A stretch of DNA of 64,000 nt from Colius striatus (GCF_028858725.1 NC_084761.1:34812501-34876500), one strand, 5' to 3'. Positions 1-14,829 are shown, counted from the first letter of the stretch. Numbers and translations are program-made. The notes: generated from the letters alone by a model not told the origin.

Positions 1-3000
1 ACATATTTAAGGTGCTGCAGCTGGTGAAGAGGCTGATTTACTTAAATGCTCTTCTGAGTTAGAGACCTATGACCTTAGATCGTGTGCAACTTTAAGTTGT
101 GGTAATAACAGTTATATGTATGCAATGACATAAATGACTGACCTTTTCATTCCAAGGATGGAAAAGGAAAAGAAAAATGTTGGTCAGTCTGGAAGCGTTG
201 CATATTCATACTTCTCACAGTTGTTAAGTGATTGAAAATTCAGATAATGAGCATACAATACTCTGGCTGCCTTTGTATTGCTTGGGGGTTTGCTATTCTA
301 GTAATACTTCTACAGAAACCATTCTATCAAGTCAGGGTTTTTTTGCCCTCAAACTGAATTAGCACTTGTACATTGAAGTTTTCAACATCACCCATAAGAT
401 TTTTTGGCTTGTTAAAGGAATCTGCATAGTCTCTAACCATGAATAAAAATGATTTCAGATATCATCTTTATTTCAAGTTTTATTTCCTGGGATTAATTTA
501 ATTGATTGTGATGACGGCTTGTTAAACAGCTGCTGAAATAAATAGACCATTTGTCTTTCTGTGTAAACACATGGGTACCTGGTTTAATTATAGGTTCATA
601 CAAATGTTGAGGGAAAAAAAACACAACACTAACCAGAAAACCAAAAAAAACCCGTTTTCCAAACTGACGCCATAGACCTGAAATTATAAGAATTCTGTCA
701 CAGCAAAAAATGCACTTGGCTCATTTTCATCTTTCTGGTTTTAATAAATCTTCTATCATATAGATGAAAAAGAGTGAAGTTCAGTAGATTATATATAATG
801 TCATAACATCTTTCTTTTGCATATATTCACGTGCTTACGTAAGACATCCTTGGTTTTCTCATTTCTGATATTACCAGGAGTAGCCCCATAAATCTTTACT
901 TCAATATAATTCTCATTTTATACTTAGCAGATCTAACTTTGATTTGTGTCTGTTATTACAATCACATTAACCCTGGTTTATGACTATGTAACAGATCAAG
1001 ATCTAAACCAAAAACTGTAGGTAAAAGTACAGTGGAATGCATACCCTTTGGCTTTAATACACATTTTTACTTCCCCTAGACAGCTCTAGGAAGGACAAAT
1101 AGCATTGCCAACAAGAAATTAATAAATATTTCCAAATAATTCTCCTTAACTCTTTTGTAAGAATTATTTGGTGCTTTTAAGACCCTTAGACATCTTGATT
1201 TTCTTAGCTGTTCTCATAGAATCAAACAAATCATGGGCTTAACAGGGAGATAAAGTAAGCGAAAACCAATGGAGTCTCTAACACTGGAGTGGAAGTGGGG
1301 AAAAAGAATCATTTCTGTAATAAGATTCTGGAAACTCATAGGTACGCATAAGATCAGTTATTAATAGCCTTTTTTATGCCTAGATAAGCACCATTCTTAG
1401 CAGTGTGCATGTGCAATACAAATGAAATATTAATAAGCAGCACACAGTGGTGTCCAAACAGAAGGAAAGCTGCATAGATAAGACTTATTGCATTATACAG
1501 AGCCTTAGTGTCTCCCTCTCTACTATCCCACTCCAGCCTGACCATGTCACTAGTTCCCTCTCCCAAGCTTTCAATGAAAGGAAGCATACAAACACATGAA
1601 GCACTAGAGATTGAGAAGGTGAGCAAAACTGAGACAGCTGCCATGAAACACCCAATAAGAATGGAGGAGAGCAAGTGACAAAGTTAATACTTTATGACTA
1701 ACTCCAGTTTTGAGGCTGTCAAAATACCTTGGAGAGAAGAGCAATGCCAATGTAACCAAGATGTGACATATGAAGAGCCTCTGGGAGCCAGACTAGAAAA
1801 AAAAAAAAACAATCCTTTTACCCCACACCACCAAATGGACAGGTGTTTTAGAGCCGGGAAAATGGCTGAGAGTCATCTGTGCAGAGCCACAGCTGCTTAG
1901 GTGACATGGTTTACTAAATCTGGGAAAGGAGCATGTCTTCAGTAATGCAACCTAGCCTTGCAATTGCTCTAAAAGGGAGCAAGAAGAAGGTGAAAAACAA
2001 ACAAGAGTAGGAGCCTTACAATTTCGTTACACAGGAAATATGTGGTCTCCAGCAATCATTCAGAGCTTGAGTTCAGTAATCACTTTGTCCTACAGTATTC
2101 TGGTCCATCATTGCCTTTAAAAACAAAAGCCATGCCCTAGAGGTTGCACGTACATGTATCTACCCAGACACATTCAAAGGGCCAAACTTCAGCCCCTTCT
2201 TCTCACTGAGATCTAATTCTGCTCCTTGGAAGAGTTGCAGAGGAAATTAGGATAGCCACATAACAGCATCTTTCTGCTGTTATCAGTCACAGAGTAGATT
2301 TAGAAAGCAAAACAAAGATTTGCTTTTAAATGATACATGAATAAATATCCTACTTCAAGTAAACAGAATCTGGCATTAGTAAACTTATCACCAAACTGCA
2401 AATTAAAAAAAAAGACAACAAAAATTTAGAAAAGGCTTGACCATGTCATTGGCACTGGTTACTGAAAGTAGTTTTTCATTTAAAGACAAAAGTAAGCTAT
2501 TCCCGTTTTCTCAGATCAGTATATATTTTGGTGGGATAGCCTATTTTTACCATTAACGGAGGAACATAAAAATTCTACTCAGTTATCAAATCTCAAGAGT
2601 CCAAAGAGAATTTGCATTTCTGCATAAGAAGAACCTGGTATGGAAGAATAAAATGGGAATTATTTGGATTATATGAACTCTGGTAGGATGTTTCTGTGGT
2701 CAGTTCCTCGACAGGATTAAGCAGGGTTTCTGAGATGTACCTCCTTTCAACCCGTTCTCTGAAATTATGCGAGCTGTAATTATACATTATAATGAGGAAG
2801 AATCTTGAATTCACAGTAGTGAACTTGTTGCTCCTCACCTTCAGTAATGTATTTCTGCCCTCCTTCTTCATCTTTCCCGTGTTGTTTTGTAGTTTATGTC
2901 AAACAATCCTCATTCTTCTCATTACAAAAATGTCTGCTTGTGGAAGTTCTGAGAGAGCTAATTCTTCTTGTCCTCACTTGTTACAGTAAAACTCCTACCA

Positions 3001-6000
3001 AAGGAACCGTTTGGCTTAAAATACTGTAAACAATTTCTCCTCCTTTACCCGCCACCACAATGTGCTTTTAAGAAGTCTGTTTTAATAAACAGTACATCTT
3101 GTCTGTTCAAAACAACATAATAAGGAGTTGCTGTAACAAATACATTTCTGGAAGATAGTCATAAAGAAATACCTTGACAGACTAATGATGACCTCCTGCA
3201 AATCAGGCACTTAAAAGGCTTACTTTCCTGCTTAGCAGATTAAAAAGTAATAATGGAACAGCACAGTTTCCACTCACTTGTCAATTATAATTCCTGCCCT
3301 GTGGGCTACTGTAAAAATAAAAATCAAACTCACCATAGAGTTGGCTACCAAATAAGTCAGTCTGACTCTGTATGTTACTTTTCTAGAGTTAATTTTCTTT
3401 CTCATAGCTGGTACATTGCAGCATTTTGGATTTACTGTGAGAATAATGGTAATAATGCAGTGAATTTTTAGTTGTTGCTAATTAGCACTGATCTTGAATG
3501 ATGGATTTCTCAGTTTCCCAGACTCTGTCATGCATGTGCACAAGAAGCTGAGAAGGAGACTGAACAACACAGCTGACTTGAACTAGCCAAAGGGTGATTC
3601 CATACCATAGAACATAATACTTAGTATAGAAACTGGGAGTAGTTGATAGGGAGGGGCAGACTGCTGCTCAAATATTGGTCTGCACGTGGTGTGCAATTGC
3701 ATTGGGCATCACTTGAGGGGCTTTCGTTGTGTTTTTCTTTTCCTTAGGCTTTATCATTTTTTGTTACGTTACTTTGCATTACAGTTGTTATTATATTTTA
3801 TTATTGGTATAATTTATCTCATTTCAGTCATCAAATTGTTCTTATCTCAACCCATGATGTGGGCTTTTTTCCCCAATTCTCCTGCCCATCCCACTGCAAT
3901 GCTGTGGGACATGAAACAGCCAGTTTAGGGTCAGCTTCCATTGGACACCAGAAGATACTGAAGGCAGTCAAGAAAATATAGACTTACCTTTTCCATTGTA
4001 TACCTTGAAGTCTATGGATTTCTATAGCATTCTTTCCAGTTTAAAACCAAGGTCGGAAGAACCAGCTTTTCTATGGAGTAGCTGTCTTTATATCTGAGTA
4101 TTTTGCCTGGTGCCTGAACATTAGCCTCTTGTATGCAGCTTCCCATTCAAGTAGTAAAAGCAAGTTTAGAGCCAGATATGTGAAAAACAGAGACCAGTAC
4201 GCTGTAAACAAGAGTGGAAATGAAAATTTAAATAGAAAGAAAGGCTAACTTAGATAGAACTTGACAGAGGAGTAACACCTAGACCACTGCAGAATTGCAG
4301 CTAGGATTTTGCTACCAAGTTCACTGAGTTTTTGATGAATTATCTGTCAGTCGTGCAGGGTTGTTTGAAATGGGGAGACACTGGCCTGCTCACACTGGCG
4401 CTTTTGGCAGGAGGGACCAGCTGCACGGCCGGAGTCACAGACAATGCCTGCAGGCACCCATCAGGTCCAGTCCTGCCTCATGGTATTTATTTAGGAGCTC
4501 ATGTGCAAAGCCCAGAGGGTGATGCTATCTCCTTCCACATATCAGCTATAACTTCTCATTTCACTGTGTGTTATATTCTGTAGAGATCCCATTGCATTTC
4601 ACATCACATAACACACAAATAGAGAATACCATTCTTCAATAACGCAGCATATTCCTTTAAAATTATCTGACAAGCATAATGAACAAATACAACTTAAAGC
4701 TACCCCAGTACTAGCCTCTTAAAATACAAATGCACACAAACATGAAAGCTATTACAAAAATAACCATAATCATTATTTAAACAGGTCCATGTAATTCCTA
4801 ATGTAAGTAGAAGGAGCAGAAAATGCCTCATGCCCATGACTTAGTGCAAGGCCACATGCCAGTGAATTTCTAAGACTACCATCACTCAGCTAAACATTTG
4901 AACCAGAACAGAAGCAAAGTGAAGTTCGCTCTTTGAACTTGATTTATTCTTCCAGGCTTCAAAGCTGGGGAGATAATCCTTGCTATAGAAAAAGGCAAAG
5001 AGTTAAATCCTAATTCTGTTCAGGTTAATAGAGAAAGCATTCATGAAGTCCTGACACTGCTGAAGTCCCATTAGCATTTCTGAAAGTTGCAGAAGCCTGT
5101 GCCATTCTGCTAAAATAACCTCTGTGCTTGAGTGTGGGAGTTTGTCATAGGGATCCCATAGCCATCAGCCAATGATGGGTTGTGCTGAGCATCGTATTGA
5201 AGACACTTGGGATGTCATTAGGTTCCAGATACCTATATTTTGTTAGAAGGATTTGTATTTGTTGCTTGTTAGTAAGAACAAACTTTCTGGCACTTCATTT
5301 TGAGTGAGATACATAGGTGTATGCTAGAAGTTGGTTCGTTTTTTTTTTCCCTCTACAGAGTATTGAGAAGTTCCCACCACCTTTGTTTTCAACTTTCCCT
5401 ACTGTATCTCCCTCTACCTTCTGAAGTTGCATAGGCTACTACTTATTCATCACTTTGCTTATTAAGATGCAGTTCAGGTTTTCACCTGTGTTGTATGTTT
5501 TGCAATCATAAAATATGGATCTAAGATTCAAAAGACACGAGTGTAAAGAACCTTTCAGACACTTTTTGCTTTCTGAAGAAACCACAACAGACACAAGAGT
5601 AGTTCAGCAGTACAGAGCCATTACCTGTGACCTAAAATAGTGTCTAATATGTGGAATTATTTTGTATTTCAATGTTGTTATGCTGGAATAAACACGGACC
5701 TCTTTCTACATTTTCATAAATTCTGATAAAATCCCAGGCCTGACAGTGTACCTTAACAAAAGAGTCCACATGAAAAATGTTTCTAATTATTTATACACCT
5801 CTTCAAAGGCTCAGTGCTTCTACTTGTACTTCTTGCTACACTAACCTACCCAGGCCCTAAAGCTGTTTTTCAATCACTGAACTGAAACCCCTTAGAGTAA
5901 CAAGTTTATAATAGAGGTTCATAAACCTGGCAGTGATTAACAGCACAAGTTAATCAAATGAGTGTAGAATAGGCTTTCCCTCCCCTTTTCTTTAAAGGAA

Positions 6001-6609
6001 AACAGTGTTTTTCACTTACTGCTACCTGGAAATAAATTTGCAATTAACTGTTATGTATTGGTGTCACGGCAGCCTCTGAAGACCCCAGCCAGAGCACACA
6101 CTGTTGTGCTTTTCAGTATGTAAACGCACACCAGAAGGCAGCAGATGCTCCAAAGGGCCAACCACATGAGCACCATCCCACAGCCAATCCCCAGCAATGC
6201 TGAGGGACCAGGCACAGGCAAAACCCAACTCTGCCAGGACTCACCCCTGCTTGAAGGAGAGCAGGCAGCCTCATGCTCCTGTCTCACACCTCTTATTAAA
6301 TAAGCTGCTTGAGCATTTAAAATAATTAGAGGAATTATCCTTCACCAACAACAATTGAGCAGCTGCTTATGAAGATATAAAGGATCCAGTCCACCTGCTG
6401 CCAACTACTACTACCTTTTTCAATTTACTCAAAGACCAACAGGGTGTAAGTCTCCAGCATACTCTACACAGGGAATTAGTGTCTATTTCAGCTGTTTGCA
6501 GTCAAACTCTCACTGAACATGAAGGCCAGAAAAGGTGAGTGTGTGGTGTTTACCAGGCTGGATGTCAACTGGGCCTACACAGTCTGAATATCCCAAAACT
6601 TGGAGTTAG
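1..6609. other. Intergenic AT-rich DNA, no gene recognised
   Basis: Only short open frames with no familiar protein signature and no clear splice context. A minus-strand frame at 6051-6287 has a hydrophobic stretch but no recognisable homology. No RNA gene or repeat seen beyond short A or T runs. Confidence 0.6.
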
Positions 6610-8170
6610 CAGGAAGCTTCAAAAAAAGCTTAAGGCTCATAAGTCAATGGATCCTGATGGGATGCATCCTAGAGTGCTGAGGGAGCTGGCTGATGTGATT
6701 GCTAAGCCTCTCTCCATCATTTTTGAACAATCATGGAGGACAGGTGAGGTGACTGAGGACTGCAGAAAGGCCAATGTCACGCCAGTCTTCAAAAAGGGCA
6801 GGAAGGACAACCCAGGAAACTACAGGCCAGTCAGCCTCACCTCCATCCCTGGAAAGGTGATGGAACAACTCATCCTGAATGTTATCACTCAACATATGAG
6901 GGAGAAGATGGTTATCGGGGGAGTCAACATGGCTTCACCAAGGGGAAATCCAATTTGACCAACCTGATAGCCTTCTATGAGGGCATAACTGGCTGGCTTA
7001 ATGAGGAGAGAGCAGTGGATGTCATCTACTTTGACTTCAGCAAGGCTTTTGGCACTATCTTCCATAACATCCTCATCAGAAAGCTCAAGCAGTGTGGCTT
7101 GGATGAGTGGACAGTGAGGTGGATCGAGAGCTGGCTGAATGACAGAGCCCAGAGGGTGGTGATCAATGGCACAGAATCAAGTTGGAGGTCTATGGCCAAT
7201 GGAGTTCCACAGGGATTGATTCTGGGGCCAGTCTTGTTCAACATTTTCATCAACGAGGGGACAGAGTGTACTCTCAGCATGTTAGCTGATGACACCAAAC
7301 TGGGAGGACTGGCTGATTCCCCAGAAGGTTGTGCTGCCATTCAGTGGCATCTCGACTGGCTTGAGAGTTGGGCAGAGAGGAACCTCATGAGATTCAACAA
7401 GGACAAGTGCAGAGTCCTGCATCTGGGAAGGAACAACCCCATGCACCAGTACAGGCTGGGAGTCAAACTGCTGAAGAGCAGCTCTGCAGAGAGAGACCTG
7501 GGAGTCCTGATTGATAATAAGCTAAATATGAGCCAGCAATGTGCCCTCGTGGCCAAGAAGGCCAATGGCATCCTGAGATGCATCGAGTGTGGCCAGCAGG
7601 TCAAGGGAGGTTCTTCTCCCCCTCTACTCTGCCCGGGTGAGGCCTTATCTGGAGTCCTGTGTCCAGTTCTGGGCGGCTCAGCTCAAGAAGGACAGGGAAG
7701 TGTTGGAGAGAGTCCAGCGCAGGGCCACCAAGATGATCAGGGGACTGGAACATCTTTAATATGAGGAAAGGCTGCGGGAACTGGGGCTGTTTAGTCTGGA
7801 GAAGAGAAGACTGAGGGGAGATCTTATTAACATTTATAAATATCTAAAGGGTGGGTGTCAGGAGGTTGGAAACATCCCTTTTTTCTATTGTATCTAGCAA
7901 CAGGACAAGTGGTAATGGGATGAAGCTGGAACACAAAAAGTTCCACTTAAATATAAGAAAAAACTATTTCACTGTGAGGGTGATGGAGCAGTGGCACAGG
8001 CTGCCCAGAGGGGTTGTGGAGTCTCCTTCCTTGGAGGTCTTCAAGACGCACCTGGACATGTTCCTATGTGACCTGACCTAGGTGACCCTGCTTCTGCAAG
8101 GGGGTTGGACTAGATGATCTCTGAAGGTCCCTTCCAACCCCTACCATTCTATGATTCTCTGGTTCTATGA
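6610..8170 (+). mobile_element. CR1 LINE, 5'-truncated and broken, with reverse-transcriptase remnants
   Basis: Translated pieces match the 3' half of CR1 ORF2: [35 protein letters not shown], the RT block [23 protein letters not shown], and the catalytic block, here LADDTKL rather than the usual F/YADD. The C-terminal part follows ([18 protein letters not shown], then SLEVFKTHLDMFL). The 3' end has GATGATCTCTGAAGGTCCC and ATTCTATGATTCT tails. Frame changes occur near 6905-6925 and near 7605, a stop near 7760 interrupts the frame, and a few residues are missing just before the catalytic block. The 5' UTR, ORF1 and endonuclease are absent. It cannot be active. Confidence 0.93.
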
Positions 8171-10389
8171 AAACAGCTCTCAGTGGCTGCTTTCTAAAGC
8201 TTGAACACATTGTCAGTCACTAGCCAGAGCCTTTTTGTTTTGAGTACTCTGGAGCATAATCTGGAGGTCAGATTTATAAATCTTGATTTCATTCATTTCT
8301 GATGGGGAGAAAAAGGAAATTCCTGAACTAAGTTAAGAAGTTAAGGCTAAGTGCAGGAATGAAAAATAACTTTTGATTAAATACTGAAATGTATGATGTT
8401 TGCTTCACCTCATTGAGTCAGTGTTTTATTTTCTTGTCTTATTTGCTTCTGGAAATTACAAACCCAAACCACTCACAGTCACTGTAGCTAACAGACTAAG
8501 CCTAAATACCTAACACCTTCTTTTGAGACTTTACTTTACAGTTAGGAAAACCCCATGCTTGCTCCAGACTTCCTCTGTTATCAGCTGAGTTTATGATCAT
8601 AAAACCATCACATGAACACAGAAGAAACTCATCCTCCAGACACTGTTCATACAGATGTATCTACTGTTTTCCATGATTTTATGTGCAACAACCTGATTTG
8701 TAAAAAAAGAAGTTACCATGATTACAATTAAATAAACACATATTATGGCAATACTATGTAGAATCAGAGTGAACACAGCCTGTCTTAAAGCCAGCTGTAA
8801 CACTGGGTTGCCTCTGTAAAAAAGACAATCTTGCCAAAGAACAGCACAAGAGGTGGTGTATCTCAACTCTCATAAGAAAGCTACCCAGCTACTCTCAGGT
8901 CTGGTGGAATTTAAGAGCATTGAAATATCTGGAATAGTCAGACATGTATTAAATCAGCAAAGATGCTTCCAATTCACTTGTTTGTTTTTGATGGCAAGTG
9001 GAATACATGAGAGTAAAATCTAGCCATATGCCCTTACTGAATGAGTGCTTCTTTCCTTCCTCTTTGTCCAACTTGGCTGCTTTCTACACATATAGTGGTC
9101 TTAATAAGGTCAGAGCTGGCAGAGCAGCTCCTACCATTGCCTGATGCACTGTCACCATCTCTCACAACACTCTAATGCACATGTAAAGTCATTATCAAAA
9201 TTCTACCAAAAAAAAGATACTGTGTTGGTACAGGAGTAAGTCGGCTTTCCTCTCAAAGACCATCCATTTTTATTATGCCCCATTATAAATGACATTTTTC
9301 ATCATGTATCTTAGGCATAGAAAATAAATGCACCAACCCTCTAAAAATAAGATCACTCAGTAAAACCCTCTATGGAAGATATCAGTCCAGAGCACGCATT
9401 TACAGTGATATCATAAATCTTTAGTAAAAGTGGTATTTATTAAAAGCTGTGCTGACACAGCTTATCTACAAGATTGTGAAAATGACAGCCACATGTAGAG
9501 AGCTCATCCCTGCTAAAACATGACCATATGAATAATGAGCATCAAACCCTACACCAGTTTTCTGAGTTTTGCAGCAGACCCCCAACTAGTAGTATTGAAA
9601 ACCACTCCTGCCTCCTTCCCTCCCTAGCCAGCCCACAGAGCACAGGCTCCCATCCACAGTTGGAGCACAATTTTGAATCAAATCAAACACCACCTTCCCC
9701 TCACTTGCCTGCAAGAAGATCTTACTACTCACCTGTTTCAGGGTTGAGGTTTTCCCCTATGCCCTGTTACCTTCTAGTATCTAAAATAGCTGGTCCGTGC
9801 TTACTGATGAATTTAAATAGCTTTGGCCTCAAAGCTCTCAACCCTTACTTGTCAGGGTTTTGTGGTCTTTCAGTTAATTTTTAAGTGTTCTGAGAAACTG
9901 ATGAGGACAGAATGAACTATCTTCTTTCTAGATTAACGTATGTCCTGCTTTTGGGACATTGCTTTTTAAAAAAATGAAAGAACATGCCCTCTATTACATA
10001 TGAGTCACAATACAGCATGCAAGATCCTATGACATATGAGATGTCATGGTGGAGACATGGAAGGACATCGGGTCCTTCCTGTGTTAATACAGAGGCAAAG
10101 AAAGAATTAAGTCACATTTCATTCCAAAATGTACCTCTGACAGGGTCCTCACAGAGGGTGGGTGCAGCACTTTGCCTGGAATCTCAAGGAGAGTTGGCTT
10201 TTGGTTCTAGTTAAGACAAGAGAGGAATTTCCCCCATTCCCTAGAAATGGGCAGTGGGAGCCACCTGCCCTGGGAGGCTCTTGGAAGGCCTGCTGGCCTC
10301 ATCCCTGCCTGGGAATCCTGGGAATCCTGATTCCAAGCTTGTCTCCCTGGAGTCTGGGCTGCCATGGCCTCCTGGGAAAAAAGGAAAGG
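8171..10389. other. Intergenic, nothing recognised
   Basis: AT-rich sequence between the CR1 and the purine repeat; no supported gene, RNA or element. Confidence 0.55.
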
Positions 10390-10727
10390 GAAGGAGAGGA
10401 GAGGAGAGGAGAGGAGAGGAGAGGAGAGGAGAGGAGAGGAGAGGAGAGGAGAGGAGAGGAGAGGAGAGGAGAGGAGAGAGAAGAAAAGAAAAGAAAAGAA
10501 AAGAAAAGAAAAGAAAAGAAAAGAAAAGAAAAGAAAAGAAAAGAAAAGAAAAGAAAAGAAAAGAAAAGAAAAGAAAAGAAAAGAAAAGAAAAGAAAAGAG
10601 AAAAGAAAAGAAAAGAAAAGAAAAGAAAAGAAAAGAAAAGAAAAGAAAAGAAAAGAAAAGAAAAGAAAAGAAAAGAAAAGAAAAGAAAAGAAAAGAAAAG
10701 AAAAGAAAAGAAAAGAAAAGAAAAGGA
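10390..10727 (+). repeat. Compound pentanucleotide repeat (GGAGA)n then (AAAAG)n
   Basis: GGAGA-type units at about 10392-10478 switch abruptly to AAAAG units at about 10480-10727, with one interruption (AAAAGAGAAAAG) at about 10597-10606. The + strand is all purine for over 330 bases. Confidence 0.97.
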
Positions 10728-13700
10728 GGATCAGGGGAGCAGTCCCTTAAGCCATAGTCTGCCAATAATTTCCCACCCAGGCTGCCCCAGCTGTATCCAT
10801 ACAGCAATGATTCAGACTCCTACCCCTGTTTCCACCCTAAGTAAGGGGAACACTCACAGAATCCCTCCTGGTGGATGCTGTCGCCTCACCAGCCACAAAG
10901 ACCAACAGATAAACCAAGAAGATGGTACTCCTGGCTGCACCCCTCCTCCTTAAAAGCCATTCCACAGCTGTCAGCACTTACAGCTTGGTCAGATCCAACA
11001 CCTTCATTCAGAAATATCAATGAATATTGTTAAAAACTATATCAAGCTGAAAAAAAAACCCAAACCAAAAAAACCCACCAAATGTCATAAACACACAAAA
11101 ATTCCTCCCCCCAAAAAACCCAAATGAAACAAACAAATACCAACACCCTACTCCCCCACTCCCATCATTTTGGCTTGCTTTGGGCTAGAGTGCCTGGACT
11201 CAATAGGCACATTTTCAAAGGCAGGCAAGGATGCTGGGAGACTAAGTCAGAAAACAGGGACTTGTTACAAAGTTTTGCCTCCATTTCACAGGTGTCTAGC
11301 AACAAATTCACTTGCTCCAAGGAAATGTTCTGGTCTAAACAAGAAAAACAAAAAGTATTTTACTCAAATACATTCACTATGTCAGGTCAGGGTACTTATC
11401 TAGCAAAATAAGTGATTAACAAGTAAAAATATGACTTGAAGCTATATTTACTATATAGCAATAGACACATATGGAGCCATATGCAGCTTGACACTCTTTG
11501 AAGGTTTTGAAATTACAGCCTCTTTGGGTTGTTACAGGTCTCCTCCATCAAAACAAACAGTAAAGCATTTAAGTACAAGTTTGCTTCATCCCAATTCAGC
11601 AAAATATTTAAAGCAGGATGTCTGGGTAAGAATTCTTCTGAGTAAATGCCTCTACAGAATTTTGTGTTTCAAACTATAAACTGAGTTGTCTGCATTGTCA
11701 GCTCTGTACTGGGTTGCCTATGTAAGTCAGTTATTAATCTCCTGTATGGTTTTGTTTTGGAGGTTTTTTTCTATCATTTTTCTTTCTGCATTTTTTCTTT
11801 ATCTTCATAGTTCCATTTTCTGATTTATCCTCTTTCCTGTGTACTTGCAGTTCTTAACATAGGACCATTTCATCAGGTTTGGTGTTACTGGCAAAACTCC
11901 CATTGATTGACTTGATTGCCTTGGGTAAGAGACTTCGCTGGCGTTCTATTGCTGTCTCAGGACGAGAGAGAGACGTGATAATGCAGTTCTAACAGGCTGT
12001 TTCCAATTGGAAATGTTGATATGAGCTGCAGAGGCATTTCACAATTTGATTTCATTGTATTAACAGTCTTCAGAACATACAGTGTTTCATTTATAAAAAG
12101 GAATAAGAGAACACAAGCAGATACCTGCCCATGTTCTATGTGTGAAGGGAAGGGCTTTGATGTGTGCCCAGAGGTTGTAGGAAAGGTGGAATGTATTTCT
12201 ACTGAATTTTAACCAAAAAAAAAAAAAAAAATGAAGAGAGGAAAAAAAAGTGAGCATTTGTGATTAGCTTTGAATAAAATGTCTGTGTCCACATATAAGG
12301 TGGACCTCCCTTCAAACATTATTATGATTGCTTTTATGTATAGATACATCTTTGGAGAATCAAAGCCTGGTTTTCAAGGAGGATGAGCCCATAGACTAAA
12401 TCTGAGCTCAGCCTGCCTGGTCCTGCAGGGACTGATGCTTGAGCACATACCTAATATTTCTATCAATTGCTGTTCCTAGTTGGCCTTCCTCACTAGCCAG
12501 GGTCGAGTCTCGCCATGCCCTGATTTGTGTGGACATTGAGTCAAAAGGAGTAACCAAACATTTTCTGCTACCCATTCATGAAGCAGGATGAGACAATGCA
12601 AGACCTGACCAAAACTACGGAGACCATGAGGAAGCACAGAACATGCCATGGTGCACGCCAAATACCACAGCTGTACATTATACACCTCTCACATAGGGCC
12701 ACAGGACCCTGGATACCTAAAAATATATTTTAGCACACTATTTAATGTCTCTGAGGTATAAACACTGATCCAGTGACATAACAGTTTTTAAAATTGCACC
12801 TATCCAATACCGACAGCCTTCTCAGAAAAACAAGGTTTTTATCACCTTTTCCAATGCTTATCACCTGTCACAGTTTTTCTTCCTGTCTGAAAAGGGAAAG
12901 CTGCATTGTAGTGCCTGGTGAATCCTGGGAACATATAAAGAGATCAGCCAACACCTTGCACGGCGGAAAGGTGAGAAAAGGAACTGATTTACCTTGAAAA
13001 CAGTGCAGAAGAAGATGGAAGACAGTGAAAAGGGCTACAAGCTCTGAGCTGAGAGCATGCCCATGTTGATGACCAGATGGAAAATCAAAACATTTTCTCG
13101 GAGTTAGAGTAAGTCTGAAAAATAGCTGAGGTGCAAGCACTGTCTTTTGTCACACTGACTGCCTGCCATGAGCCTCCGGGCACTGGGCTGAACCACGTGT
13201 CTTCTCATTCCTCCATTTAAATGGCATACAAAGGTAGAGAGGAATTTCGTGCTTAATTAGGGAAAGTGTTTGGAATATGATTTGTGGTAATACATCTATA
13301 ACAAGGGAAATTAATGAAAATAATTAATGAAGGGTAATCTAAGATACCAGGTTTTTGTCTAAATCAGCAAGAATAGAGTCCCAAGGACATCAACAGTGTG
13401 ATTTATAGGTTTTTTTTTTTTAATTTTATGATCCATGAGATCTTAATGTTTTCAGTGCAATGAGCAACTGGGGAAGCAGTTAGGAAGGGATTCCACCTAT
13501 GGAGCTATTTGTAAGACAGGTTTTTGTGAGAGTTGAATCTAAATTTCTTATCTGCTTTGTACCATCCTAAATTTCTTTTCCTTTAGAAGCCACTTTATAT
13601 CTGTGAGTTTCCCTCTCTAGAATGTTATCTTTATCTGTAAGGAAATGTGGTGAGGTTTGCCTTATAACCATCTGCTACAATTTTATGCAGTGTTTGGACA

Positions 13701-14829
13701 GCAGGTGTATCTAAAGAAAAAAAAGCCCTAACCTCAAATGAACAGAAACACAGGCAAAATTGTGGCCTTGTAGGATGCTCAAGACCCTTGAGCTATAAAA
13801 CATGTGATGGAAATTTGAATTAAAATGGTTGCATTAAAAATAACTTCTGTATGGAGCCATGGCAAGCCAAGCAGATGATATATGGTGTTGATATCAACTG
13901 CCATTAAATAGCACAGCATGGGACAGGAGAGTCATCATTGCCACGGGTGTTAACCAAAGCTACGAATGGAAAAGGCTTTTCCCAAGGCCTCTAAGGCTGG
14001 CAGAGTTTCGCGAGAGCCCAAGGAGACGTGAGAGTATCCTTGGTATCCACTGCCAGACTGAGCTCACCTCAAACAGCAACTCTAGCAAGAAGAGGTCGAA
14101 ATCCACGTTGTATGCCTGCCAAAAAGCCTTGTGCAAAGGCAGGACCTGCTCTCTACTTCCAGGCAGCTTTCACCCTCCCTCCTAGAAAAGCACTTTTTGG
14201 ATGGTACCCTGGGTATCACGGGGAATGTGGGATGTACGCAAGCAGAGGAGAGGCAGTGCGAGCTGGACAGCTCCTGCTTAACAGTCTGCTCACATCTTTC
14301 TCCCACGAAGAATATTCAGTTTTCTTTGTCTAAAATGTTGAGTGGTTATGAATAGTAAGGATAGACTATCTGTAATTATTTTTAAATTATTAATGGTTTT
14401 GTTAGATCCCTTCACTTTTACATTAGGTTTCTGTTAATGTAAGTTAAATCAAAATGTACTTCAGTTTCTAGGCAGCTCCCAAACGTATTTTTCATTCTTT
14501 CATAACATTACTTCAACTTCTCGATGAGGTGTCTATGATAAAGTTTGCTCCCTAGCTGGCAGACTCCCAGCCCTAATGAATTCACTGAAAGGCTCGTTGA
14601 GCAGTATCTCATCAGCCAGACTAGATAGCAAATGAAGCCACCGCTGCATTGCTGGTTAAGATACCAACTCCAGCTAGCAGGTGTCATACATACCCTATTC
14701 ATAAGAAAGACTGCGGAGGTCACGGGGGTATCATCAAAGTCAAGGGAGGAGTTTCTCAGGATAACAGAGTTACTTTATTGGCACTTTACATTACACTTAG
14801 GAGACTCCTGATGAGAAAATATCTGCTGA
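10728..14829. other. Intergenic upstream flank of the POU4F2 domain
   Basis: AT-rich, with a C/A-rich simple patch near 11050-11120 and poly-A near 12214. No gene seen. The transition to CpG-rich DNA occurs near 14.8 kb. Confidence 0.5.

Noticed and set aside
6051-6287. Minus-strand frame of 78 codons with a hydrophobic segment
   Set aside because: It has one possible membrane-spanning stretch but no recognisable family, no splice context and no neighbouring viral or gene sequence.
10162-10953. Open frames of up to 263 codons over the purine repeat, on both strands
   Set aside because: The translation is only repeated Glu/Arg/Lys or Phe/Leu/Ser from the pentanucleotide repeat.
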